Origin: Bradyrhizobium nivariense
GTDB taxonomy: Bacteria; Pseudomonadota; Alphaproteobacteria; Rhizobiales; Xanthobacteraceae
DNA length: 64,000 bases
Reading direction: 5' to 3'
Assembly (NCBI RefSeq): GCF_029846715.1
Contig: NZ_JARVWW010000007.1
Coordinates: 186,001-250,000 of the forward strand
Below the pieces are notes generated by a model, which saw nothing but the letters and a program-made list of their open reading frames with translations, did no database searches and was not told where the DNA came from. Shown here piece after piece: positions 27,082-35,377 of this stretch (position 1 is the first letter of the stretch; every line of letters begins with the position of its first letter). The position numbers were made by a program, and so were the translations under genes.

Positions 27082-28536
27082 ATGTTCGGGGAATTCTGAC
27101 GCTGACAATTTCTCTTTGCCTCGGTGCGGCGGCCGTGCCTGCCGCGCGGGCGCAGGGCGCTGCACCGGCCATCACCGAACAAGAGGCGCATGCCATCGCA
27201 GTGGATGCCTATGTCTACTTTTACTCGCTAATGTCGATGGACATCTCGAGAAAGCAATTCACCAACGGCACGACCGATTTCAGAGGTCCGATGAATACCT
27301 TTGTCAACGTGCCGGAATACCCCCCGGCCAATTTCAAGGGCGTGGTGCGGTCGAACTTCGACACGCTGTATTCCGTCTCCTGGCTGAACATGACCAAGGA
27401 GCCCGTCGTCATCTCCGCACCAGATACAAGTGGGCGCTACTATCTGCTGCCGATGCTCGACATGTGGACCGACGTCTTCGCATCGCCCGGCTGGCGAACG
27501 ACGGGCACCAAGGCCGGCACGTTCCTGATCACGCCCGCGGGCTGGCGGCCCGATCTGCGCGACAGGTTCGCGGAAGAATTCAAGCTTCCGAGCGACACCC
27601 AGCGCATCGAAGCGCCGACGCCCTATGTCTGGGTGATCGGCCGCACCAAGACGGATGGCCCGCCCGATTACGATGCCGTCCATAAGATTCAGGCCGGTTA
27701 CAAGGTCACGCTGCTTTCCGAGTACGGCAAGACACCCAAGCCGGTCGAGTTCAAGCCGGACAAGCGTCGACTTGAAGACGCCGCCGAAGGTCCAGGTCGA
27801 TACCATGTCGGCCGGCGTGTACTTCGCCGGCGCCGCAGAACTGCTCAAGCTTCACCCGCCGCACGCTACCGATGAGCCGATCATCGCGCAGATGAAGAAA
27901 ATCGGCATCGAGCCCGGCAAGAGTTTTGACATCGGCAAGCTCGATCCGGTGTTGCAACGGGCGCTGGAGACCGCCCCACAGGACGGCCAGAAGCTGATGG
28001 CTTGGAAAGTGCCGACAGTGGCGCGGGTCGCAAATGGCTGGTCGATGAACACCGATACGATGGGTGTCTACGGCAACTACTATTTGAAGCGGGCCATCGT
28101 CGCCCAACTTGGGCTGGGCGCGAACCTGCCTGAGGATGCCATCTATCCGCTCAATCTCGGCGACGAGACTGGCAAGCCGCTGGATGGAGCCAACAAGTAC
28201 ACAATTACGTTCGAGAAGGGCGCTGCCCCGCCGGTCGATGCCTTCTGGTCGATCACGCTATACGACCCGGAAGGTTTCCAGGTCGGCAATGCGCTCAACC
28301 GTTTTGCCGTGAGCAGCTGGATGCCGTTCAAGTACAACGCAGACGGGTCGCTCGATATATTCTTCCAGAATGATAGTCCGGGCAAGGACAAGGATGCGAA
28401 CTGGCTTCCGGCGCCGAAGGGAGCCTTTAATCTGACCGTGCGCCTCTATAGCCCGAAGTCCGATGCGCTGACCGGAAAGTGGAATCCGCCGCCGGTCGTG
28501 AAGACGCAGGCCGGAACGGTGGGCTTGGCTCAATAA
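27082..28536 (+). pseudogene. DUF1254/DUF1214 protein gene with two frameshifts
   Basis: The coding content is one DUF1254-DUF1214 protein of about 484 residues: a signal peptide (TLTISLCLGAAAVPAARAQ), DUF1254 (AYVYFYSLMSMD, RSNFDTLYSVSWLN) and DUF1214 at the end (KYTITFEKGAAPPVDAFWSI). ATG 27082 has an excellent GAGGAGG site but meets a stop after five codons; restoring one base near 27088 joins it to the signal peptide. A second shift, an extra A in GACAAGC near 27762, separates the two domains (KPD then SVDLKTPPKVQV). The shifts compensate each other. Either a recent pseudogene or two sequence errors. Confidence 0.8.
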
Positions 28537-28548
28537 AGTTGATTTGAG

Positions 28549-28570
28549 CGCCGGCGCTTTGGCGCCGGCG
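28549..28570. terminator. Strong hairpin after the DUF1254 gene
   Basis: CGCCGGCG-ctttgg-CGCCGGCG forms a perfect 8-bp stem 12 nt after the stop codon. No T-run follows, so it may be a Rho-dependent pause or mRNA-protecting hairpin rather than an intrinsic terminator. Confidence 0.45.
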
Positions 28571-28701
28571 TTCGACCGCACGAGCACAATGGCGATACGG
28601 CTTCCCTGGCCCAGGACCGAAGCACCGTCGATCCTGCCTCCGGGCGAAGGGACGTGGTAGCCGCCGGGCGTGAAGCTGGTCTCGGAGAGACAGTCCGCGG
28701 C

Positions 28702-29067
28702 TCAGCGTCCCAACTGCTTGGGGTCGTAATAGAAGCGTTCCTCGACGAGCTCATCGCCGCGCCAGGTCTGCCAGGCAATCTCTTCCAGCGTCCGCGTGAC
28801 GCCTTCGGCATTGGTAAAGCTGAATTTCCAGCGTGTGGCGACGTTGTCGCCCTCGATCAGGCTCGGCCCGATCCGCATCGCCTTGACCTCCTTGAAGGCT
28901 GCGAGCACGCCGCGCTCCTTGGCCGCGAGCTTGTCGCGCCCGACCATGGGTTCGGCCTGGTTTTCATGGGTCGCGGCGTCCGGGGTGTAGTAGTCGAGGA
29001 TCGCTCCGACGAAATCCCCGTCCTCCAGCCGCTTCGCAAAGGCTTCGACGACATCACGGCTCGGCAT
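28702..29067 (-). CDS. SnoaL-like/NTF2-fold protein
   Basis: A 121-residue cytoplasmic protein of the SnoaL-like (NTF2) fold. Typical features are the N-terminal helix VVEAFAKRLEDGDFVGAILDYYTPDAATHE, the VGRDKLAAKERGVLAAF segment and the closing strands WQTWRGDELVEERFYYDP. Members are isomerases, cyclases or ligand-binding proteins acting on small organic molecules. The start at 29067 follows GAGGTG. It is divergent from the TetR gene at 29168, with two operator-like dyads in between, so it is probably the regulator's target. Confidence 0.78.
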   Translation of the reverse strand: MPSRDVVEAFAKRLEDGDFVGAILDYYTPDAATHENQAEPMVGRDKLAAKERGVLAAFKEVKAMRIGPSLIEGDNVATRWKFSFTNAEGVTRTLEEIAWQTWRGDELVEERFYYDPKQLGR

Positions 29068-29086
29068 GGCACACCTCTCGAATAAA

Positions 29087-29122
29087 ACCGACTGTTAGTC
29101 GGTAAATACCGACCGTTGGTCG
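29087..29122. promoter_or_regulatory. Paired TetR operator dyads
   Basis: Two dyads share the half-site ACCGAC: ACCGAC-tgtta-GTCGGT (29087-29103) and ACCGAC-cgttg-GTCGaa (29108-29124). Their centres are 21 bp apart, two helical turns. They lie between the divergent SnoaL-like and TetR genes and very near the SnoaL-like start, a classic autoregulated TetR layout. Confidence 0.65.
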
Positions 29123-29167
29123 AAAAGTCAACTGGCAGCACGCGTCCATTTCGATTAGAGCAGACCC

Positions 29168-29758
29168 ATGGCGAAACAGGCGGAGCGGCGGGCAGCGACA
29201 TCAGAGGCGATCCTGACGGCGGCGCGCCGCCTGTTCGGGACGCAAGGCTTTGCCGCGACGACGATGGACGAGATCGCCGAAGCCGCCCACGTCGCCAAGG
29301 GCGCAGTCTATCATCACTTCAAAACCAAGGAGGCGGTGTTCGAAGCGGTGTTCGACCAGGTCTCGCACGACCTCGTCGCCGAGATCGACCGCACCGCACG
29401 CGCCGAGAAGGACGTGCTCGCTGCGATGGTCGCCGGCACCCAGCATTATTTCGCCGCGACCGCCAAGGGCCCGACCGGCCAGATCATCCTGCGCGACGGC
29501 CCGGCCGTGCTCGGCTGGGAGCGCTGGCGCGAGATCGACGCCAAACATTTCGGTGGCAAGCTGCCGCGCGCGATTGCCGCCGCGATGGAGGCCGGCCTGA
29601 TCGCGCGGCAGCCGGTCGAGCCGCTGGCGCGGCTGCTGCTCGGCGCGGTCACGGAGGCCGCAGTCGCCTGCGCCGGACGCGCGGATATCGCAAGGGCAGG
29701 CGCGGAATATGCCCGTGCGTTCAAATCGCTGGTCGAGGCGCTGCGCCTGCGCGCATGA
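29168..29758 (+). CDS. TetR-family transcriptional regulator
   Basis: A 196-residue repressor. The helix-turn-helix spans about 13-58 (AILTAARRLFGTQGFAATTMDEIAE, then HVAKGAVYHHFKTKEAVFEAV). The C-terminal ligand domain is helical and resembles the TetR_C group with FAATAKGPTGQIILRDGPAVLGWERW. It is divergent from the SnoaL-like gene and should bind the paired ACCGAC dyads between them. ATG 29168 has a weak ribosome site. The inducer is unknown. Confidence 0.9.
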   Translation: MAKQAERRAATSEAILTAARRLFGTQGFAATTMDEIAEAAHVAKGAVYHHFKTKEAVFEAVFDQVSHDLVAEIDRTARAEKDVLAAMVAGTQHYFAATAKGPTGQIILRDGPAVLGWERWREIDAKHFGGKLPRAIAAAMEAGLIARQPVEPLARLLLGAVTEAAVACAGRADIARAGAEYARAFKSLVEALRLRA

Positions 29759-29935
29759 TTGTGCGCAGTCCACCAGCCTCCCGCCATGGCCTCTTGCTCG
29801 TGGCCATCGCAGTCGCAAGCCTGGTTTTGCGCCTCATGGACTGTCCTGTCGGTGGTCGCCGAGCTTATTTGGTTTTGAACGTCCAGGTCGCGCGTAGCTT
29901 CCGCGGGCAAGAGGCCCAAGTTTTCCGCTCTTTTC

Positions 29936-30451
29936 CTACTTGCAGTCGCGGCAGATGGTCAGCTTGCGCTTTAAGACCTCATCTTCTTGGTCGACCGATT
30001 TCTGCCCCGTGGCGCCGCTTGTCTCCACACTGGGCTTGGAGGCTTTTGCTGCGCGTGACCTGATGGGGCGCGCTGCCTGGCCTGACGTGTCACCGTCGTC
30101 GACGGTGCCGGCACTAAATCCATCGTAGTCGGTGACCGGTTTGGGCGACGGCGGAGGCCCGCTCATCAACGGTGCAGATGAAACCTCGGACGCCCTCGAC
30201 GGGAGAGCATTGTTCGTCGCTGATGACGGCTCGCTATTGGGCTTTGCCGGGGGCCTGGAATTTTTGGCGGTCGCTCGTGGCGGCGGAGCTTTTGGCGCAG
30301 CCATTGGCGGCCAAGCGCTGTTGGCCGCACCTTGTTCAGTCGACGGCGGAGCAAGCGAAATCGGCGGAGCAACGGACTGGCCTCTTGCGCTGCCCAGCAG
30401 CCAAACACCAACAGACAGCAAGCCAAGGGCAAAGAGGGTCGCGCTTCTCAT
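29936..30451 (-). CDS. Secreted proline-rich hypothetical protein
   Basis: A 171-residue protein with a signal peptide (ATLFALGLLSVGVWLLGSARG). The mature part is low in structure and rich in Pro, Ala and Ser (PPMAAPKAPPPRATAKNS; LMSGPPPSPKPVTDYD), ending in a basic region with two cysteines (KLTICRDCK). ATG 30451 has AAGGA 6 nt upstream. It follows the 80-codon gene at 30473 by 21 nt and is probably co-transcribed with it. No family recognised. Confidence 0.55.
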   Translation of the reverse strand: MRSATLFALGLLSVGVWLLGSARGQSVAPPISLAPPSTEQGAANSAWPPMAAPKAPPPRATAKNSRPPAKPNSEPSSATNNALPSRASEVSSAPLMSGPPPSPKPVTDYDGFSAGTVDDGDTSGQAARPIRSRAAKASKPSVETSGATGQKSVDQEDEVLKRKLTICRDCK

Positions 30452-30472
30452 CCGCGTCCTTCAAACGGCTTT

Positions 30473-30715
30473 CTAAATTCGGCCTGCGGGACGCATAGTG
30501 CGTCGCACGATCACGTCATGGTTGGGGACCCATTCCTCCGCGGTTGAGTCCCAATGATGGGTGTCGTCGAAGTGTTTCCAGGGCGGCCGGCCTGGTTCGC
30601 TTACACCCTTCTGTCGTTTTGCGTTCAGTGCGCTGAGCTGGACGACCAGTGCCCCAGCTGTCGTCACCCATTCGCGAGCCCTATATCGGGAGTTCCATTT
30701 GATTATCGCGAGCAT
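30473..30715 (-). CDS. Hypothetical protein, 80 aa
   Basis: A small basic protein supported mainly by a near-consensus ribosome site AAGGAGG 6 nt before the ATG at 30715. The sequence is Trp-rich (WNSRYRAREW, PPWKHFDDTHHWDSTAEEW), and has no membrane segment. Its stop lies 21 nt before the start of the proline-rich secreted protein. No domain recognised. Confidence 0.5.
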   Translation of the reverse strand: MLAIIKWNSRYRAREWVTTAGALVVQLSALNAKRQKGVSEPGRPPWKHFDDTHHWDSTAEEWVPNHDVIVRRTMRPAGRI

Positions 30716-30845
30716 CGGATGCCTCCTTCAAAGTAAGAAGCCGTTGCCATCTTAGCCCGGGCCAGGAACACGGGCGTGTAAGGTACTTCACAGTCAGCCA
30801 ACATCTTAGACATAGCGGCGCGCGATCCGGCACGCGTGGACAACG

Positions 30846-31805
30846 TCAGGGCATAAGCGACGCCGAATAGGCGACCAGCGCAATCATGTCTCCGATGCTG
30901 AGATTTTCAACGACCGGTTTCATAAGTTCGCTGTTGGCCCCTTTCCGCGCACCCGATCTGAAATCGTAGAGCTGCCGAAACATGTACGTTGGCGAACGGG
31001 CCGCAATCCCAGGCGCGGCGGCGGTCCCTTTGAGGTCAGGACCGTGACAGGCCGCGCACTGGACGCGCAGATCGCTGCTTGCCGCCAACGCCCGCCCTTT
31101 CTCAATGCTGCCCAGCGGGACATAGGCGATGAAGCGAGCGCGCGAGTCCCGGCTGACAAAATGTTCGACGTTCTCCGGAATCTCGATGATACGCTGGCCG
31201 ATTGGCTCCTTCTCGCCGTCATCGATCCGAGCCAGAAACAAGTCCCTGACATGTGTCTTCGGGACGGTATCGGTTTCTGTGACCGCAATATTCGATCTTG
31301 GCTTGATTGACGCAAAATAGTCCGCGGCTTCCCTGAGTTCCTGATCGGTCAGCCCTTTCGACGCCTTGGTCATTAGGTCGGTGGCGACGCGCGGCACCGA
31401 GTTCGTGCGCGCGCCCGTCTTGAACTCCATCGTTTGCCGGATAATGTATTCTGAGGAAAGACCAAACAGGCTGGCATTCTCAGGGCCGCCCGGTCCGTCC
31501 ACCCGGTGACAGACGCCGCATGCGAACACGTCAGGCCTTCTGCCCGTCGCCACGATAGCCGGCATTGGCGGATGATCTTCGGGATGCCAGTCGGGCGCGG
31601 CGAACAGATCGCGCAGTTGCGTAAGGGTGAAACCGGCGGTGCTGTCCGGGACTTGCCTGATCGTGCCATCATCGGGTGCGCGTTGAAAATTCGGCGGGTT
31701 CACCGGATAGGCCCATGCCGGTGGGCTGTCTTCGCTGTGGGCGGACGACGCCGCTGCGGCAAGCAATACGAACGAAAGCGCCAAAGGCGCATTGCAAAGT
31801 CTCAT
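30846..31805 (-). CDS. Secreted diheme cytochrome c
   Basis: A 319-residue periplasmic cytochrome. A signal peptide (LALSFVLLAAAASSAHSE) is followed by two class I cytochrome c domains with haem motifs CGVCH (about residue 97-101) and CAACH (about 242-246). Each domain has a later Met-containing region that may supply the sixth ligand. ATG 31805 follows GGAGG at 9 nt. No dehydrogenase gene is directly adjacent; such diheme proteins often pass electrons from periplasmic dehydrogenases to terminal oxidases. The partner is not identified. Confidence 0.88.
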   Translation of the reverse strand: MRLCNAPLALSFVLLAAAASSAHSEDSPPAWAYPVNPPNFQRAPDDGTIRQVPDSTAGFTLTQLRDLFAAPDWHPEDHPPMPAIVATGRRPDVFACGVCHRVDGPGGPENASLFGLSSEYIIRQTMEFKTGARTNSVPRVATDLMTKASKGLTDQELREAADYFASIKPRSNIAVTETDTVPKTHVRDLFLARIDDGEKEPIGQRIIEIPENVEHFVSRDSRARFIAYVPLGSIEKGRALAASSDLRVQCAACHGPDLKGTAAAPGIAARSPTYMFRQLYDFRSGARKGANSELMKPVVENLSIGDMIALVAYSASLMP

Positions 31806-32410
31806 GGCTCTCGACCTCCGTGCGTGTCGGGGAAGCCAAATTGTTCTTTCCAAAGACGAAGATCGGAGGCGGCGACCTTAACACTCGCGAGGCGACGGAC
31901 GCCGCAACTTCTCCGGCCTCACTCCAGAAGAGCATTCAACGCCGGGGACTCGATTGCGTCAATGCGCGATTGAGCCGCCTAGCCGTATTGCCATTCCGCA
32001 GGCCAAAGGGCGGCAATGTCGCTCGTGGGGATTGCAGCGAGCCTACAGATCGGCCGCTGGGTGCAAAGCGAGCGAACTCGCGGCGCGATGCCTTGAAGAG
32101 AGTTTCGTCGATAGGGTGGCATTACAACACCGGCAGAATTTGCACACCGCCTTGATGAGCAGTCGCTATTCATTAGGCGTTGGACCTGAAGCGGAGTAGG
32201 ACTCTTTATAGCAGGCAAGCGGATCGCTTGCCTGACAGCTGCAAGACGGCGATGCACCGAAGTCACCGCCTCCATTTAAATGGCAGCACAGTGCCGTCGG
32301 TAGGCAAACTCTTTCAAAAATTGCTGCTCCAAACACGTCATGAAATGCAGCCAAGCACAGCCTGCTGACGGCGTCGCGCGCGGCGGGTTACCTTTTGTAG
32401 AGGAAACCAC
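31806..32410. other. Intergenic region, 605 bp, no gene recognised
   Basis: Several short frames cross this stretch but none has a good start and codon bias. It contains one perfect hairpin at 32212-32234 (listed separately) and must hold the promoters of the cytochrome gene and of the membrane protein gene at 32411. Confidence 0.5.
32212..32234. other. Perfect 10-bp hairpin
   Basis: CAGGCAAGCG-gat-CGCTTGCCTG is a perfect inverted repeat with a three-base loop in otherwise empty intergenic DNA. No T-run follows. It could be a regulator site or part of a small RNA. Confidence 0.4.
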
Positions 32411-32926
32411 ATGAAGACGAGCAATGCAGTTCTCAGCGCATTAGCTGTGGCAAAATCCACTTATGTCGCGGCTACCATATGGGTCGCTCCTTCCACTCTC
32501 ATCAAATCAGCACATCTCCTTGAAAGGATCGGACTTGCGGCGGTTGGGGGCTCGTGCGGCCTGTATGTGGCCGCAGCATTGATGCGCCTGGAAAACCAAA
32601 TGTTTGGAAGCGGCTGGTTCATCTTGTTGATGATGCTCTACGGAGCCTTCAGCTTCTATATCGGCATCGATTTGCCTGGGCGTCCTGCTGACGGATCGGC
32701 TTCGAGACCACCGGAAGAGCGAAACCGCGGCACGGATGCGGCTGAGATCTTCAGTGCAGCAGGCACATTCGTTGCCGCGATTGCGGCATTTCTGTCTGTC
32801 AGCATGATTGTCGTTGATCAGGTCCTGTCCGAAGGTTCGATCATTCTGATCGCATGCTGTTGGGCGATTGGTTCTTCGCTTCAAATTGCGGCCGGCTCCA
32901 TCGCTCGCAACGGCGCGCTGGAATAA
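32411..32926 (+). CDS. Small inner-membrane protein, 171 aa
   Basis: A hydrophobic protein with about four transmembrane helices: near residues 15-35, 38-60 (GLAAVGGSCGLYVAAALM), 66-88 (GWFILLMMLYGAFSFYIGI) and 115-160 (FVAAIAAFLSVSMIVVDQV, IILIACCWAIGSSLQIAAG). A polar linker rich in Arg, Pro and Glu separates the halves. ATG 32411 follows GAGGAAAC. No family recognised and no operon partner is obvious. Confidence 0.6.
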   Translation: MKTSNAVLSALAVAKSTYVAATIWVAPSTLIKSAHLLERIGLAAVGGSCGLYVAAALMRLENQMFGSGWFILLMMLYGAFSFYIGIDLPGRPADGSASRPPEERNRGTDAAEIFSAAGTFVAAIAAFLSVSMIVVDQVLSEGSIILIACCWAIGSSLQIAAGSIARNGALE

Positions 32927-33112
32927 CTTCCGCTGCAATTGCACTGACGCCACCGGTCTCTTTTTGAGCGGTATCTGCAGTTGCCCTTACCTATCCGCAC
33001 GCGGGCGCGTATGTGAGCTGACTTGTCAACGAAGCCCAATCGCGCAACGCTGTTATTCAACAACAAGAAAAAGTCATTCTTCGGATTTCAACGCAAATAA
33101 TGGAGGATGCCG

Positions 33113-33427
33113 ATGAAGTACATGATCAGCTGGTTCGAGCGTCCGCAAGGATCGCCTATGGAGTACGAGAATGCCCAGAAGCGGATACTGGAGGTTTTCA
33201 CTCAATGGAAGGCGCCTGACAATTTCAAGATCGAGTCGTTCGTTATACGAGTAGGCGACTGGGGTGGATATATGCTGTTGGACTGCGAGGATCCGTTGGC
33301 GGTTCACAAGTTCTGCTCGATGTTGCCTGCGTTCGAATTCCAGGCACGACCCGTGGTTCCCGTCATGGACGCTGTCCGGGTCGAACTTGAAGCGATTGCC
33401 TTTCGCGATGGACTCCAACGCAGATGA
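33113..33427 (+). CDS. DUF3303-like protein, 104 aa
   Basis: A small soluble protein beginning MKYMISWFERPQG, with a middle WKAPDNFKIESFVIRVGDWGGYMLLDCED and end FEFQARPVVPVMDAVRVE. The pattern fits DUF3303-like ferredoxin-fold proteins. ATG 33113 follows GGAGG by 6 nt; ATG 33107 overlaps that site and is less likely. It is followed by a clear terminator at 33503. The role of the family is unknown. Confidence 0.65.
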   Translation: MKYMISWFERPQGSPMEYENAQKRILEVFTQWKAPDNFKIESFVIRVGDWGGYMLLDCEDPLAVHKFCSMLPAFEFQARPVVPVMDAVRVELEAIAFRDGLQRR

Positions 33428-33502
33428 TATTCGAGAGTATCACGGCAACATTCGCCTCGTGAGAGCCGGTGGCATTGGTGTTGAACTATGCGGGATCGAG
33501 AG

Positions 33503-33531
33503 AACGGCACTCAACTTGAGTGCCGTTTTTT
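33503..33531 (+). terminator. Rho-independent terminator
   Basis: AACGGCACTCAA and TTGAGTGCCGTT are perfectly complementary and run into a six-T tract. It ends transcription of the DUF3303-like gene 76 bp after its stop. Confidence 0.85.
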
Positions 33532-33667
33532 CTTGGGCCTTCCTGATCAGGCTGGCGCGGCCAGGACGAATCCCGCATTCAATGGGCTGAGAGGCCGACT
33601 TTACGTACAACTAGCCAATGTCGCGTGTGGGTCAAAAAGGCGAAATGGCTGGAATGATCAGCCTAAG

Positions 33668-33718
33668 TCTGCTTCACCTTGGAAGCAGAGACATGTCACG
33701 TTTACAAGTACAGGCCCT
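33668..33718. repeat. Hairpin plus AGTACAGGCCCT element, copy B
   Basis: The stem TCTGCTTC (33668) pairs with GAAGCAGA (33682), followed by a GTTTA-containing spacer and AGTACAGGCCCT (33707-33718). It resembles copy A at 24067 but with different paired stem bases. It ends 8 nt before the GMC oxidoreductase start. Confidence 0.5.
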
Positions 33719-33726
33719 GGCAACAG

Positions 33727-35352
33727 ATGACCGCAACTTCCTCCCTTACGCCCTCCGACCCTGAGTTCGACTACGTCATCGTCGGCGCCGGTTCTGCCGG
33801 CTGCGTGCTCGCCAACCGGCTGTCCGCGAACGGCACGCACAGCGTGCTGCTGCTCGAAGCCGGCCCGAAGGATTCCAACATCTGGATCCACGTGCCGCTC
33901 GGTTACGGAAAGCTGTTCAAGGAAAAGACCGTCAATTGGATGTACCAGACCGAGCCGGAGCCCGAGCTGAAGGGGCGTCGGGTGTTCCAGCCGCGCGGCA
34001 AGACGCTGGGTGGATCGAGTTCGATCAACGGCCTGCTCTATGTCCGCGGCCAGCACGAGGACTACGACCGCTGGCGTCAGCGCGGTAACACCGGCTGGGG
34101 CTATGACGATGTGCTGCCCTATTTCAAGAAGGCCGAGAACCAGTCGCGCGGCGCCGATCAATATCACGGCAGCGGGGGTCCGCTCCCGGTGTCCAACATG
34201 GTCGTGACCGATCCGTTGTCGAAAGCCTTCATCGACGCCGCGGTCGAGAACGGATTGCCCTACAACGCTGATTTCAACGGCGCCACGCAGGAAGGCGTGG
34301 GCCTGTTCCAGACCACGACGCGCAACGGTCGCCGTGCCTCGACGGCGGTGGCCTATCTCGGCCCCGCCAAGACGCGCGGCAATCTCAAGATCGAAACTGG
34401 CGCGCTTGGCCAGCGCGTGCTGTTCGAGGGCCGTCGCGCTGTCGGCGTCGAATACCGTCAGGGCGCGAATGTACGCCGCGCCCGCGCGCGCAAGGAGATC
34501 GTGCTGTCGAGCGGCGCCTACAACTCGCCGCAGCTGCTGCAGCTCTCCGGCGTCGGTCCCGCCGACCTGCTGCGCAAGCACGGCATCGACATCGTGCTGG
34601 ACGCGCCGGGCGTCGGCCACGACCTCCAGGACCACATGCAGGTCCGCATCGTGATGCGCTGCTCGCAGAAGATCACGCTGAACGACACCGTCAATCATCC
34701 GCTCCGCCGCACGCTCGCTGGCGCGCGCTATGCGCTGTTCCGGAAGGGCTGGCTGACGATCGCGGCCGGCACGGCGGGCGCCTTCTTCAAGACCAGTCCG
34801 CGGCTGGCTTCGCCCGACATCCAGGTCCACTTCCTGCCGTTCTCGACCGACAAGATGGGCGAGAAGCTGCATGATTTTTCCGGCTTCACGGCGTCGGTGT
34901 GCCAACTCCGTCCCGAAAGCCGCGGGACCTTGCGTATCAGAAGCGCCGACCCGACGGTGCCGCCGGAGATCCGCATCAACTACATGTCGACCGAGACCGA
35001 CCGCACCACCAACGTCGAAGCTCTGAAGATCCTGCGCAAGATATTGAACGCGCCGGCGATGAAGCCGTTCGTGGCCGGCGAGTACGATCCCGGGGCGAAG
35101 GTATCCACGGATGCCGAGCTGTTGGATTATTGCCGTGAGCGGGGTAGCACCATCTACCATCCGACCTCGACCTGTCGTATGGGCAATGATGCGCTCGCGG
35201 TGGTCGATCAGCGGCTGAAGGTGAGGGGGCTCGAAGGCCTTCGCGTGGTCGACGGTTCGATCATGCCGGACCTCGTGTCGGGGAACACCAACGCGCCGAT
35301 CATCATGATCGCCGAAAAGGCCTCCGACATGATATTGGAGGATGCGCGGTAA
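33727..35352 (+). CDS. GMC-family oxidoreductase (choline/alcohol dehydrogenase-like)
   Basis: A 541-residue FAD enzyme of the glucose-methanol-choline family. The ADP-binding fold is DYVIVGAGSAGCVLANRL with the acidic end LLLEAGPKD; GMC signatures follow in GKTLGGSSSINGLLYVRG (about 92-109) and SSGAYNSPQLLQLSGVGP. The catalytic His lies in STIYHPTSTCRMG and the second active-site residue is Asn in SGNTNAPIIMIAEKASDM. It oxidises an alcohol, natural substrate unknown. No betaine genes are nearby, so betA is not claimed. The hemC gene follows closely. Confidence 0.9.
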   Translation: MTATSSLTPSDPEFDYVIVGAGSAGCVLANRLSANGTHSVLLLEAGPKDSNIWIHVPLGYGKLFKEKTVNWMYQTEPEPELKGRRVFQPRGKTLGGSSSINGLLYVRGQHEDYDRWRQRGNTGWGYDDVLPYFKKAENQSRGADQYHGSGGPLPVSNMVVTDPLSKAFIDAAVENGLPYNADFNGATQEGVGLFQTTTRNGRRASTAVAYLGPAKTRGNLKIETGALGQRVLFEGRRAVGVEYRQGANVRRARARKEIVLSSGAYNSPQLLQLSGVGPADLLRKHGIDIVLDAPGVGHDLQDHMQVRIVMRCSQKITLNDTVNHPLRRTLAGARYALFRKGWLTIAAGTAGAFFKTSPRLASPDIQVHFLPFSTDKMGEKLHDFSGFTASVCQLRPESRGTLRIRSADPTVPPEIRINYMSTETDRTTNVEALKILRKILNAPAMKPFVAGEYDPGAKVSTDAELLDYCRERGSTIYHPTSTCRMGNDALAVVDQRLKVRGLEGLRVVDGSIMPDLVSGNTNAPIIMIAEKASDMILEDAR

Positions 35353-35377
35353 TTCGCGCGTTGAAAGGGACCAGGGC

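Noticed and set aside
27030-27875. TTG-initiated frame as the true start of the DUF1254 protein
   Set aside because: There is no ribosome site before it and the strong GAGGAGG site belongs to ATG 27082; the frame is better explained by a lost base near 27088.
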